A DNA stretch of 9,378 bases from an uncultured Bilophila sp. (GCA_959604115.1 CAUHBW010000126.1:1-9378); one strand, 5' to 3'. Counted from the first letter of the stretch, positions 1 to 6,664 are shown. Made by a program: numbers and translations. The notes: generated by a model not told the origin, from the sequence alone.

Positions 1-60
1 AACGTTGAGCTTTTCCAACGCCTCAAGAAGTTTCGTCGCCCCCAGACCGGAAATGTCCAC
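1..60 (-). CDS. 5' end of a further T3SS-cluster gene (partial; identity unknown)
   Basis: Reading the minus strand past the stop of the TPR needle chaperone gene, a strong ribosome binding site (AAGGAG) lies 5 nt before a GTG codon at 60-58. The frame stays open to the window edge and gives about 20 residues, beginning (M)DISGLGATKLLEALEKLN, which look helical. It follows the previous stop codon by 20 nt, so it is probably in the same operon. In Ysc-type clusters the genes after the G chaperone are H, I and J, so an inner-rod protein (SctI) or another small secreted component is possible. That is inference from position only; the residues seen are not diagnostic. Because the gene starts with GTG and is truncated, a simple ORF search would miss it. 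Confidence 0.6.
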   Translation of the reverse strand, partial: MDISGLGATKLLEALEKLNV

Positions 61-80
61 AGCGGCTCCTTCGGCGTATC

Positions 81-455
81 CTATTGATCCTCGCGAATCT
101 TTTCAAGCAATCCGGCGGCCAGCTCCGCGCTCGCCCCTTCGCCTTCGGCCAGAGGGAGAAGCACGGCTTCGGCTTCGTCGTTCCGCCCGTCCAGCGTGTA
201 GCACAATCCGAGAACGGCGAGCGCGTCCGCATCATCCGGCACGGCGACCAGCACTTCCTCTTTCATAATCCGTTCGGCCTCGGCGTACTCGCTTACGACG
301 ATATGGCTCATGGCCTTGCCGATGAGCGCGGGGGCGAATCCGGGACGGAGAGCAAGCACGCCCGCGTAGATGGTACGGGCGTCCGCCGCGTTTCCCATGT
401 GGCACGCGGCATTGGCGACATCAAGCAGACGGCTGATCTGGGCATCGGACAACAT
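81..455 (-). CDS. YscG/EscG-like TPR chaperone of the needle subunit
   Basis: A 124-residue all-helical protein with TPR-like repeats: residues 6-38 (ISRLLDVANAACHMGNAADA), 41-70 (PALIGKAMSHIVVSEYAEAE) and 75-105 (DADALAVLGLCYTLDGRNDE). YscG, PscG and EscG are TPR-like proteins of about 115 residues. Together with a small E protein they hold the needle subunit as a soluble monomer in the cytoplasm. Length, fold and place directly after the needle gene all fit that role. The start chosen is the ATG at 455-453, with GGAGA 7-8 nt upstream; a longer frame starting at 509 has no comparable ribosome binding site. It is separated from the needle gene by an unusually long 178-bp gap holding two hairpins. 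A general TPR chaperone of the SycD class is the main alternative, but it is short for that class. Confidence 0.82.
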   Translation of the reverse strand: MLSDAQISRLLDVANAACHMGNAADARTIYAGVLALRPGFAPALIGKAMSHIVVSEYAEAERIMKEEVLVAVPDDADALAVLGLCYTLDGRNDEAEAVLLPLAEGEGASAELAAGLLEKIREDQ

Positions 456-514
456 GGCGAATCTCCGGTCATAAAAGGATACGGGCAACGGCCCGGTGCG
501 CGGACGCACAAACG

Positions 515-536
515 GGAGAAGGGGGGGCCCTTCTCC
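515..536 (-). repeat. Strong hairpin (9-bp stem, 4-nt loop) in the sctF-chaperone gap
   Basis: GGAGAAGGG at 515-523 is the exact inverse complement of CCCTTCTCC at 528-536, with four G (four C on the transcript) between them. On the minus-strand transcript the stem is followed by CGTTTGTGCG, which is not a real U-tract. A classical intrinsic terminator is therefore not well supported. A stability or processing element between the needle gene and the chaperone gene is more likely. Confidence 0.65.
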
Positions 537-588
537 TCCGCGTTATCCGGCCTGACGCGCAAGCGCGGGATGGAGCCGCGCGCGGGCA

Positions 589-607
589 TCCGGGATGCGA
601 TCCCGGA
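589..607 (-). repeat. Hairpin (8-bp stem, 3-nt loop) just downstream of sctF
   Basis: TCCGGGAT at 589-596 pairs with ATCCCGGA at 600-607 across a 3-nt loop. It starts 26 nt after the sctF stop codon on the minus-strand transcript. No U-tract follows. A stem-loop at the 3' end of the needle coding region could shield the needle message from 3' exonucleases, giving more SctF than the downstream gene products; this is inference. Confidence 0.6.
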
Positions 608-633
608 GCCCTTGCGTGCGCCGGGCAACAGGC

Positions 634-894
634 TCAGCCGGTGCGCTGGGCAAGGCTCTTCATCATGTCGGTCATGCTCTTGGTGACGGACGAGAGCGAC
701 TCCATCATCGCGTTGTACTGGCCCACCTCAAACTGGAGGGCCATCATGTCTTCAGGGCTGACCTCGTCCTGACTGAGCAGATCATTCATCTTCGTCTGAA
801 GGGCTTCCCCCTTCTTGCCGATCGAATCAAGGCCGCTGTTGAACAGTTCGTTGACGTTCAATCCCGGCGTTCCGCTGGTACTGCCTACATTCAT
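634..894 (-). CDS. sctF: T3SS needle subunit SctF (EscF/YscF/PrgI family)
   Basis: An 86-residue protein of the usual needle-subunit size. It is two helices around a P-x-[DE] turn (near residues 45-48, EVSPED). The C-terminal helix, ALQFEVGQYNAMMESLSS followed by VTKSMTDMMKSLAQR, follows the family pattern seen in EscF (LQFxVxQYSxYxxxxSxxxKxIKDLVxxI). The N-terminus is Gly/Ser/Asn-rich, as expected for an exported protein without a cleaved signal. Subunits polymerise into the hollow extracellular needle. The start is the ATG at 894-892, preceded by GAGGGAG. It lies 24 nt after the co-chaperone gene and upstream of the TPR chaperone gene, reproducing the yscE-F-G order. Identification is firm from both motif and context. 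Confidence 0.93.
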   Translation of the reverse strand: MNVGSTSGTPGLNVNELFNSGLDSIGKKGEALQTKMNDLLSQDEVSPEDMMALQFEVGQYNAMMESLSSVTKSMTDMMKSLAQRTG

Positions 895-918
895 GGCTCC
901 CTCGCTACGGTTGGAGAA

Positions 919-1131
919 TTACCGGGCCATTCTGTCCACGGCGCGCAACGCCGCCTGAGTCGCCTCGCGGACGGCCTGCGCCACGGCCCACTCATCCGGA
1001 ACCAGCCCCATGTCCATATGCCGCTTTACGGTTATATCCATATCCAGAACCTCGTTTCGGATGTCTTGCAGCCCCCTGCCGAGGGGATCATCCTCAAGGA
1101 CATCCAGCACGGAAACCGTTGCGTCATTCAT
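919..1131 (-). CDS. YscE/EscE/SsaE-like needle co-chaperone
   Basis: A 70-residue, mostly helical, acidic-then-mixed protein. It has two predicted helices (about residues 17-40 and 44-69) around a short turn containing GLVPDE. YscE, PscE and EscE are 65-75 residue helical hairpins that pair with the G chaperone to bind the needle subunit; their turn is similarly placed after a Gly. Sequence identity in this family is always low, so position is the main evidence: the gene sits between sctD and sctF, exactly where yscE sits. The ATG start lies inside the end of sctD (8-nt overlap), with AGAGG about 6 nt upstream inside sctD, which suggests translational coupling. Confidence 0.75.
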   Translation of the reverse strand: MNDATVSVLDVLEDDPLGRGLQDIRNEVLDMDITVKRHMDMGLVPDEWAVAQAVREATQAALRAVDRMAR

Positions 1132-2605
1132 CGGAACCTCTCAGTCGATACACGATTATCCGTCCATCCTTGCGGAGCTTCAACGTCTTCACACCGATGG
1201 ATTCGAGCACATAGCCTCCGGGGATGAGGCCACCCTCAAACACGCGCTGTCCCGTGCTCAGGCTGATGAAGCGCATGGGCTTCAACGTGACACCGGTGAC
1301 CTGAAAACCGGAAACGCCGTCGTTCCGCTCCGTGCCGCCCTCCCCGGAGGAAGACGGCGCGGGGGAAGCCTCGTCCCGGGCTTCGGCCTGAGGATGGCGA
1401 GGCTTCTCGAACGAGGCGACGATCTCGAAAACCACGGGGACGCCGAGTTCCGCCCGGACCCTGTCCAGCGTCTCGTCGAGCCGCCTGCGCTGATCCACGT
1501 CGAACCGTCCGGCCAGCTCCACCTTGCCGGGCAGATACCGGGACTGCACGAAGGCCAGATCCGCCGCTTTCAGAAGCGGAAGCAACGCGGCCTCAACCGC
1601 GTCGGCGTGGCGGATGGAACGACTCAGACGGCTCCACACGGTTTCGCCGTGCAGTTCCGGCACATCGTCGCGGACGGCGGAAAAGGCCCACTCCTCCACC
1701 AGACCGTCCTTCATGTACCCGGAAACGATCAGACCGTCTTGCGGACTGTCCGTCTTTTCCTGCACGGAAAGCGAAAAGCCCCGGCTGGCGAACGCGGACG
1801 CGACCGCATCAACCCGATCTCCGCGGACCGCCACGTCGAGATATACGGGATAATGCACACCTTGTGCCAATCGCAACACTCTGGCCCGCTCCGCGTCGTT
1901 GAGCAGCACTCCCTGTATGACGACGCCCTGCCCCTGCGGCGTCACGACTAATGTCGTAAAGCCGTTTTTTGTGACAATTCTTTGTATTTCCTCAACTCTC
2001 CTGTTGGCATCCGGCACACGTCCCTCATAGGAAAAGGTCAGTCCGCACAAGCCGAGCAGGATCAGAAACAGCAGCGCCAACTTCCGGGGCGGCAGGGAAC
2101 GCAGCTTTGCCCACAGGCCGTTGCCAACGGCGTTGGCAGCCGCAGCTGTCTCCGTTTCGGACAGCGACAACGGATCCTCGAGCAGGATCACGTCTTCCTC
2201 GACAGGGTTCGGGGGCGTTTCCGCCTTTCCTGAGACCGAGCGCCGCTCCTGCAAACGCACGGCGACCTGCCGCCACGCATCCGACGATTCGTCGGGAAGC
2301 GCCCATGCGAAGCAGGTCAGCCCCAGAAAAAACGGCGTCCGCTCCGGAATGTCCGCTCCGTCGGGCGGCACAGGGTCGCCGTCCAACGTCACTTCGCTGT
2401 CGAGCGGGATAACCCGCACCGATACCTTCTCTTCCGCAATCGCAACGGCAAAGACGGCGTGCCGGGCCGCGACCGAGGTGTCCTGAAGGATGATGTCGCA
2501 GGAATCGTCCGAACCGACGAGCTGTTCCCCCGCAGGCAAGACGAGTTCAGCCCCCAGATGGGGGCCAGAGAAAACACGGAAGAGAACGACGTCGGATACG
2601 CTCAT
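1124..2605 (-). CDS. sctD: T3SS inner-membrane ring protein SctD (YscD/EscD/PrgH family)
   Basis: A 493-residue protein. Residues 1-100 form an FHA-like cytoplasmic domain (LVGSDDSCDIILQDTSVAARH, then VTLDGDPVP). It lacks the usual Arg and Asn of phosphothreonine-binding FHA domains, as is common in SctD. After an acidic linker (about 105-165), a single transmembrane helix spans about residues 174-192 (RKLALLFLILLGLCGLTFSY). The periplasmic part has ring-building/BON-like modules, for example 203-261 and 262-325. A Ser/Gly/Glu-rich linker (about 402-430) and a C-terminal beta module (432-490, ending KDGRIIVYRLRG) follow. SctD forms the larger inner-membrane ring and meets the secretin in the periplasm. 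At 493 residues it is longer than YscD or EscD (about 400-420). The ATG at 2605 overlaps the secretin stop as ATGA. The longer frame to 2725 lies inside the secretin gene and is not used. Confidence 0.93.
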   Translation of the reverse strand: MSVSDVVLFRVFSGPHLGAELVLPAGEQLVGSDDSCDIILQDTSVAARHAVFAVAIAEEKVSVRVIPLDSEVTLDGDPVPPDGADIPERTPFFLGLTCFAWALPDESSDAWRQVAVRLQERRSVSGKAETPPNPVEEDVILLEDPLSLSETETAAAANAVGNGLWAKLRSLPPRKLALLFLILLGLCGLTFSYEGRVPDANRRVEEIQRIVTKNGFTTLVVTPQGQGVVIQGVLLNDAERARVLRLAQGVHYPVYLDVAVRGDRVDAVASAFASRGFSLSVQEKTDSPQDGLIVSGYMKDGLVEEWAFSAVRDDVPELHGETVWSRLSRSIRHADAVEAALLPLLKAADLAFVQSRYLPGKVELAGRFDVDQRRRLDETLDRVRAELGVPVVFEIVASFEKPRHPQAEARDEASPAPSSSGEGGTERNDGVSGFQVTGVTLKPMRFISLSTGQRVFEGGLIPGGYVLESIGVKTLKLRKDGRIIVYRLRGSDE

Positions 2606-4476
2606 AGAGTACCCGCCGACGATTGCGGCCGTACGATGACCGGCGCCTGTTTCACGGGTGGGGAAAGCGGAACCGCCGTGGCGGGCGTCACGTTCTGATC
2701 CAGTTGGGGCCGTTTGCGGGAACACCCGCTCTGCGGCGTTGCCGGGACACGTTCCTCATAGTCGGCCTGCGTCGGAGAGCGGTGGAAGCTCGGCTCGTCC
2801 ACGCGATCCGGCGTGGTGGGGATCTCGTCCAGATGAATGACTTTCGGCGTGATGAGAATCAGGCGCTCCATGCGCTTGGTTCCCTTGTTCGTCGTCTTGA
2901 ACAGGTTCCCGAGGACGGGGATGTGCATGAGGATCGGAATTCCGCTGGCGTCCGTGGACTTCTGCTCGTAGTAATATCCGCCGATGAGCAGGCTCTGCCC
3001 CGCGCCCACAATGGCCTGCGTGTTGATCTTGGTCTGCTTGATGGGCGGAACGCCCGTGGCGGAGGACGGCGTATCGCCGCTGTCGTTCTGATCGTCCTGC
3101 ACGCCGACCGCGAGCTTGATGGAGGTTTCCCCGCGTTCGTTGCGGATGATGTGCGGGGTCACGCGCAACACCGTCCCGGCCTCGACCTTGAACAGATCCA
3201 CGGCCTGGTAGCCTTCCACCTGAATATAATAGGTGGTGGTGTTCTCCAGCGAAGCCTGCACGTTATCCACGGTCAGCACCGAAGGCCGTCCCAGCATCCG
3301 CGCTTCGCCTTCGGCTTCAAGAGCCTGAATGCGGGCAAGGAAAAAGTCCGCCCCGTGCGTGTAGATGGTGGAAAGATTCATGCCCGTCCCGGACGGGGAA
3401 CCCATATCCGGCAGGGGAGAAAAGCTGTTGCCGTCGCCAGAAAATTCGCCGCCCGTGCTCCAGCCCTTGTCCCGAGCGTTCGCGCCCTGATAGGTGACGC
3501 CGAGATCGCGCTTGAAGTCGGAGTCGATATCTACGATGGCGGCATGGATTTCCACGAGCTCCACGGGCTTGTCGAGATCGCCGATCACCTTGGCGTAATA
3601 GGGCATACGATATTCGACGTCATTGACCAGCACCGCGTTGACGCGCGGATCGGCCATAATGTTGACCTGCGTGACGTTCTGCGAACCGGATGGAGCCTGC
3701 CCTCCTGCCTGCTGCGGTGCGGAAGCGGTTTCTGGAGCCAGCGGCGTCACCCGGCCCTGCGCCGCAAGTCCCGTGCCGGAGAGCTTGTCGACCGTGGCGG
3801 TATCCTGCGTGACCCGCGTAGCCGAGTTGGGCGAACCGGTGACCATGGCCCGGAGGATGCTCGCCACGCCGGGAATGGTCACGGTCTTGTCCATGCTGCT
3901 GACGGTCATGTCCTCCGCCCACGCGTACTTGAGCGGGAACACGTTCATGACGAAATTGGAGGTCTGGGCCTCCTCGAAGGCGGTTACGGCGGCCATGATC
4001 TGGCTGAGGTAGGCCGGAGGCCCGGTCACGACGATCATTCCGCCGCCGGGGGCCAGCGTCGCGGGAAGCTGAGGCGAAAACACGGCCGACTGCCGCAGCA
4101 TCTGGAACAGGCGATCCGCGCTCATGACCTTTGGGGTGATGAACGTGCGGGAGATGTCGGATTCGTTGTAAAAATACAGAGTCGAGCCGAGGCGGTACCA
4201 CGTCACGCCGAACGCGGCCTGCATGCCGCTCAGGAAGGTATCCGGCGGCACGGCGTCGAAACGCCCGCTCACCTTGCCGACCACGCTGGGCGAGAACGAG
4301 GCTCCGAGTCCCTGCGAGCGGGCGAAATTCGTGAGGATGGAAGTCAAATCCTCGTCATCGGCATAGTGGGTATACGGCTGCGAGAACCCGCCCCGTGCGG
4401 CGAACGAAGGGCACGGGACAAGACACACCCCCAGAACAAGAACCAGAATCAGCGAAAAGACACCACAAAACCGCAT
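2602..4476 (-). CDS. sctC: T3SS outer-membrane secretin SctC (YscC/EscC family)
   Basis: A 624-residue protein. Residues 1-27 are a Sec signal peptide (hydrophobic FSLILVLVLGVCLVPCPSFA, probable cleavage after Ala26 or Ala27). N0 (about 35-105) and N1 (108-170) domains follow, then an N3-like domain (175-300) with a low-complexity Ala/Gln/Gly/Pro insert at 235-270. The secretin barrel domain (305-548) contains VELVEIHAAIVDID, LGRPSVLTVDNVQASL, GTVLRVTPHII and the signature IPVLGNLFKTTNKG. It ends in LILITPKVI. A 75-residue Pro-rich tail (549-624) is the likely outer-membrane-targeting or pilotin-contact segment. The protein forms the outer-membrane channel through which the needle passes. The ATG at 4476-4474 shares a base with the stop of the CesT-like gene (TGATG); earlier in-frame starts would lie inside that gene and would spoil the signal peptide. 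Confidence 0.95.
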   Translation of the reverse strand: MRFCGVFSLILVLVLGVCLVPCPSFAARGGFSQPYTHYADDEDLTSILTNFARSQGLGASFSPSVVGKVSGRFDAVPPDTFLSGMQAAFGVTWYRLGSTLYFYNESDISRTFITPKVMSADRLFQMLRQSAVFSPQLPATLAPGGGMIVVTGPPAYLSQIMAAVTAFEEAQTSNFVMNVFPLKYAWAEDMTVSSMDKTVTIPGVASILRAMVTGSPNSATRVTQDTATVDKLSGTGLAAQGRVTPLAPETASAPQQAGGQAPSGSQNVTQVNIMADPRVNAVLVNDVEYRMPYYAKVIGDLDKPVELVEIHAAIVDIDSDFKRDLGVTYQGANARDKGWSTGGEFSGDGNSFSPLPDMGSPSGTGMNLSTIYTHGADFFLARIQALEAEGEARMLGRPSVLTVDNVQASLENTTTYYIQVEGYQAVDLFKVEAGTVLRVTPHIIRNERGETSIKLAVGVQDDQNDSGDTPSSATGVPPIKQTKINTQAIVGAGQSLLIGGYYYEQKSTDASGIPILMHIPVLGNLFKTTNKGTKRMERLILITPKVIHLDEIPTTPDRVDEPSFHRSPTQADYEERVPATPQSGCSRKRPQLDQNVTPATAVPLSPPVKQAPVIVRPQSSAGTL

Positions 4477-4925
4477 CAGCGTCCCATGCTCCATTGCATG
4501 CCGGAAAACGAGAACGGCGAGAACGAAGCCGCCGCTCCGCCCTGTACCTGTTTCTTCCACCATGCGAGGTCATTGAGAAAATCCTTGGCATGCCGGGGCA
4601 TGGAGTCAACCGCGGCGACATCCAGCGGAATCATGAGATGCAGGGCCAGCCTGCCTTCCTCCACCGAAAGCACCGTCCGCCGGGTACGGGCGGCGGCGAC
4701 GGCTCTGGAGGCGCATTTCCGCAACAGTTCGTCGGCGTCTCTCTCCCCATCGGGAAGAGGCCCCAGATCCGCGTGCAGGATACCCGTCCGACCGTCGGGA
4801 GAGAACAGGCTCATATCCAGATCCCCTTCAAGACGGAAGCGAAAAACGCCCCCCGCGTCCGGTGAAGCCTTTTTCCAGCCCGCCGCCGAGGTGATAGCAT
4901 CCGCAGATTCTTGCAATAAAGCCAT
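4476..4925 (-). CDS. CesT/SycE-like class I T3SS chaperone
   Basis: A 149-residue protein with the alpha-beta pattern of the Tir-chaperone (CesT) family: an N-terminal helix (residues 1-18), a beta strand FRFRLEGDLDMSLF (28-41), a second strand GILHADLGPLP (48-58), a helix DADELLRKCASRAVAAAR (63-80), strands TVLSVEE and RLALHLMIPL (84-101), and a helix RHAKDFLNDLAWWKKQV (111-127). The FLN-x(3)-WW segment is typical of the last helix of this family. Members are cytoplasmic dimers that bind effectors or other exported proteins. An unusual Ser/Phe/Met tail (130-149) follows the last helix. The start is the ATG at 4925, with a perfect AGGAGG 4 nt upstream; a TTG at 4973 could extend the frame by 16 residues but has no better site. 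Its client is unknown; candidates are the two small genes just upstream. Confidence 0.82.
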   Translation of the reverse strand: MALLQESADAITSAAGWKKASPDAGGVFRFRLEGDLDMSLFSPDGRTGILHADLGPLPDGERDADELLRKCASRAVAAARTRRTVLSVEEGRLALHLMIPLDVAAVDSMPRHAKDFLNDLAWWKKQVQGGAAASFSPFSFSGMQWSMGR

Positions 4926-4944
4926 GCTGCCTCCTGAAAGGAGA

Positions 4945-4973
4945 ACTATGCGGTCTTCTCCACTCCCTGTCAA
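4945..4973 (-). promoter_or_regulatory. Possible internal sigma-70 promoter before the CesT-like gene
   Basis: On the minus strand a perfect -35 hexamer TTGACA (4973-4968) is followed after exactly 17 bp by CATAGT (4950-4945), which matches 4 of 6 bases of the -10 consensus. The expected start site, near 4938, lies just ahead of the AGGAGG site of the CesT-like gene, giving a leader of about 13 nt. It sits in a 48-bp gap right after the stop codon of the upstream gene. It could give separate expression of the chaperone, secretin, ring and needle genes. The motif is short and could be chance. Confidence 0.4.
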
Positions 4974-5231
4974 TCACACGCGGATGCCGCGGACGACGGA
5001 CGTCGGGGGTTCCCCGTCCGGACGCCGTTCCTTCGCGCATTCGTCAAGCTGGCGATCGATGGTTTCCACGCGCCTGCCTACGGCCTCGACCTGCCGCCGC
5101 TCGGCGTCGGTCAGCGCATCCCACGAACGGCCTTCGGCTTGGAGCCGCTCCGCGATGACGACCAGCTCTTCCGAGCACGCGCACAACTCTTCCAGAAACC
5201 GATCATGTTGTTCGCTGTTTCTGGTATTCAT
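4974..5231 (-). CDS. Small helical protein of unknown function in the T3SS operon
   Basis: An 85-residue, highly charged protein that I do not recognise. Residues 7-33 (EQHDRFLEELCACSEELV, then VIAERLQAE) and 40-69 (LTDAERRQVEAVGRRVETID, then RQLDECAKE) look like two amphipathic helices joined by a short turn, a helical hairpin. A short extended tail with PPTSVVRGIRV follows. It has three cysteines (17, 19, 65) and no signal peptide or membrane segment. The size and helical-hairpin shape recall small T3SS chaperones and co-chaperones, but no family motif supports a specific call. The ATG at 5231 is preceded by AAGGGGGG at suitable spacing. It lies 39 nt after the preceding gene and 48 nt before the CesT-like gene, so co-expression with the T3SS is likely. 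Confidence 0.7.
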   Translation of the reverse strand: MNTRNSEQHDRFLEELCACSEELVVIAERLQAEGRSWDALTDAERRQVEAVGRRVETIDRQLDECAKERRPDGEPPTSVVRGIRV

Positions 5232-5270
5232 GGGGAGCCCCCCTTCGCCTTGCCGGTTGCCGGCCGTTTG

Positions 5271-5615
5271 CTAGTTGTAGTGCATATCCGGGACGGAGGA
5301 AATGCCGTTACGGGAACAATAGAGAGCGAGCCGTTCCTGCGGCATATCCACCCTCGCGGTCATGGATGTTGCCGTTGTTGTCGTTTCCACATGAACGCTC
5401 TTCACCCCACTGTTCGCATAATACGGTGTAAAGACAAAGACGTTGCCTTCGTTGTTCTGTACAGCCACACTTTCTCCGGCGGGGGTGATCGCCTTAGCCG
5501 AGGCGACCGAAATCGCATTCATAACGCTCCGAATGCTCGCCCCACCGCCGTTTTCCTGTACGTTGTTCGGGGAAATGTCCGCAATCCGCTGCGTGCCGAT
5601 ACCGTCAACAGGCAT
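5271..5615 (-). CDS. Unrecognised small protein, possible secreted T3SS substrate
   Basis: A 114-residue protein that matches no family I know. The N-terminus is polar and rich in Gly, Asn, Ser, Ile and Gln (PVDGIGTQRIADISPNNVQE), as in many type III export signals. The middle has a possible amphipathic helix (about residues 27-45) and then strands (VAVQNNEGNVFVFTPYYA), a Thr-rich stretch (VETTTTATSMTARVDM) and a polar C-terminus ending DMHYN. It has no Sec signal and no membrane helix. Two ATGs compete: 5621, only 3 nt after AGGA, and 5615, 8 nt after it. The second has normal spacing and is chosen. The gene begins within about 10 nt of the sctB stop, so it is cotranscribed with the translocators. 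Position in SPI-2 would suggest SseE, but I see no similarity. A secreted accessory protein or effector is inference only. Confidence 0.72.
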   Translation of the reverse strand: MPVDGIGTQRIADISPNNVQENGGGASIRSVMNAISVASAKAITPAGESVAVQNNEGNVFVFTPYYANSGVKSVHVETTTTATSMTARVDMPQERLALYCSRNGISSVPDMHYN

Positions 5616-5625
5616 GGTCATTTTC

Positions 5626-6603
5626 CTACCCCAGAATCCGCGAACGGGTCTGGTTCATGTTTTGCTGGATGGCGTCCTGCGTGGAAATGGACTTCTGGAT
5701 CACTTCGGACAGACTGTCGTTGATGCTCTTCAACGCGTCGCGGCTGGCCCGCATCCGTTCCTGATCGGCCTCCATTTCCTTCATGGCCGCGTCGTACTGC
5801 GCGCCGACGAACTCTCCAACGGATCCGATGATGCCGCTGACGCCCTGCCCCAGCTGGGACATGGACTGCCCTATGACGCCATAGGCATGCGACTTGTTCC
5901 CTAAAGCGTTGGTCTTTCCATCCAGCGTGTTCATTTGCGCCTTCACATCCGTCATATCAGCCTTCAGCGACGCCTTCCGGCTCGAATATTCCATATTGAA
6001 CTGTTTCAGGTCGTCGCCCGTCAGATTCTGCGACATGTCTTCCCGGATGGCTTTCAAGTCTGCCTGCTTATTCGCGATATCCGTCTGCTGCTTGCCGAGG
6101 GCCCCTTGTTCCCCGGTCAAGGCGCCCTGCTGCCTGCCGATATCCAGCTGCTTCATGCCCATACCGAACTGGGCCGCTCCCATGCCGATGTTGATAACCC
6201 CGGACACGACGCCGCAGGCAAGCTGCGCCACGGCCTTCTTGCGGATTTCGTCGGCCTGCTGCTCCATCGACAAGACGATGCTGTCGGTTTGCGCCTTTAT
6301 GACTTCGCGGTTTTCCCTGCGCTGTTCCGCGCTCATTTCCGTAATCAGCGCGTTGATGCTCGCCATCGGCGAAGCCACGCCCACCCAGCCGCCAAGCGAT
6401 CCGGAAGAGCTTTTCGGCGGGGAGAGTGTCGGCAAATCGTTGCGGACCTGCGCTGCGGCCTCCTGAAAGGAAAGCCCCGCATCCATCGCAGCCTGCAGTT
6501 CCTTGTCCACGGTGGTTCGGGAAACATTGGCCGTTCCCGCATCGTTGATCAGTTGATTGTAGATTTGCTGCTGATCGGAAGATAATCCCTGTATGCCTGA
6601 CAT
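5626..6603 (-). CDS. sctB: T3SS minor translocator SctB (SseD/EspB/YopD-like)
   Basis: A 325-residue protein with a polar Gln/Ser/Asn-rich N-terminus (export signal region), a PTLSPP motif at 58-63 that fits the PxLxxP chaperone-binding pattern, and a helix 90-123. One hydrophobic segment spans about 124-150 (AVAQLACGVVSGVINIGMGA, then AQFGMGMKQ). A long Gln/Lys-rich coiled-coil region (155-235) follows, then a weaker Gly-rich hydrophobic patch (251-267) and C-terminal amphipathic helices (270-322). One membrane segment flanked by coiled coils is the plan of SseD, EspB and YopD, which insert with the large translocator to form the pore in the target membrane. It lies downstream of the large translocator gene, as expected. 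AAGGA lies about 7-8 nt before the ATG at 6603. Exact subfamily cannot be fixed by eye. Confidence 0.85.
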   Translation of the reverse strand: MSGIQGLSSDQQQIYNQLINDAGTANVSRTTVDKELQAAMDAGLSFQEAAAQVRNDLPTLSPPKSSSGSLGGWVGVASPMASINALITEMSAEQRRENREVIKAQTDSIVLSMEQQADEIRKKAVAQLACGVVSGVINIGMGAAQFGMGMKQLDIGRQQGALTGEQGALGKQQTDIANKQADLKAIREDMSQNLTGDDLKQFNMEYSSRKASLKADMTDVKAQMNTLDGKTNALGNKSHAYGVIGQSMSQLGQGVSGIIGSVGEFVGAQYDAAMKEMEADQERMRASRDALKSINDSLSEVIQKSISTQDAIQQNMNQTRSRILG

Positions 6604-6664
6604 ATGCGTATCCTTTTGATGACGGCCCTCCGACGGTCAGGCCGCAGATCTTTCCGCAACGGAC

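Noticed and set aside
155..180. Internal amino-acid repeat in sctB (QQGALTGEQGALGKQQ) as a DNA repeat or phase-variable tract
   Set aside because: The repeat is short and imperfect (residues about 158-173 of SctB, bases near 6080-6135) and fits ordinary coiled-coil low complexity.
515..536. Intrinsic terminator after sctF
   Set aside because: The stem is strong but is followed by CGTTTGTGCG rather than a U-run, and the operon clearly continues in the same direction with a needle chaperone.
1010..1951. 313-codon plus-strand open frame opposite sctD
   Set aside because: Low-complexity shadow translation with no recognisable fold; the opposite strand encodes SctD with its FHA, membrane and ring modules.
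2623..5274. 883-codon plus-strand open frame
   Set aside because: It lies antisense to sctC, the CesT-like gene and the small genes. Its translation is rich in Arg, His, Gly and Pro with no domain pattern, as expected for the shadow of GC-rich genes; the minus-strand genes have clear family motifs.
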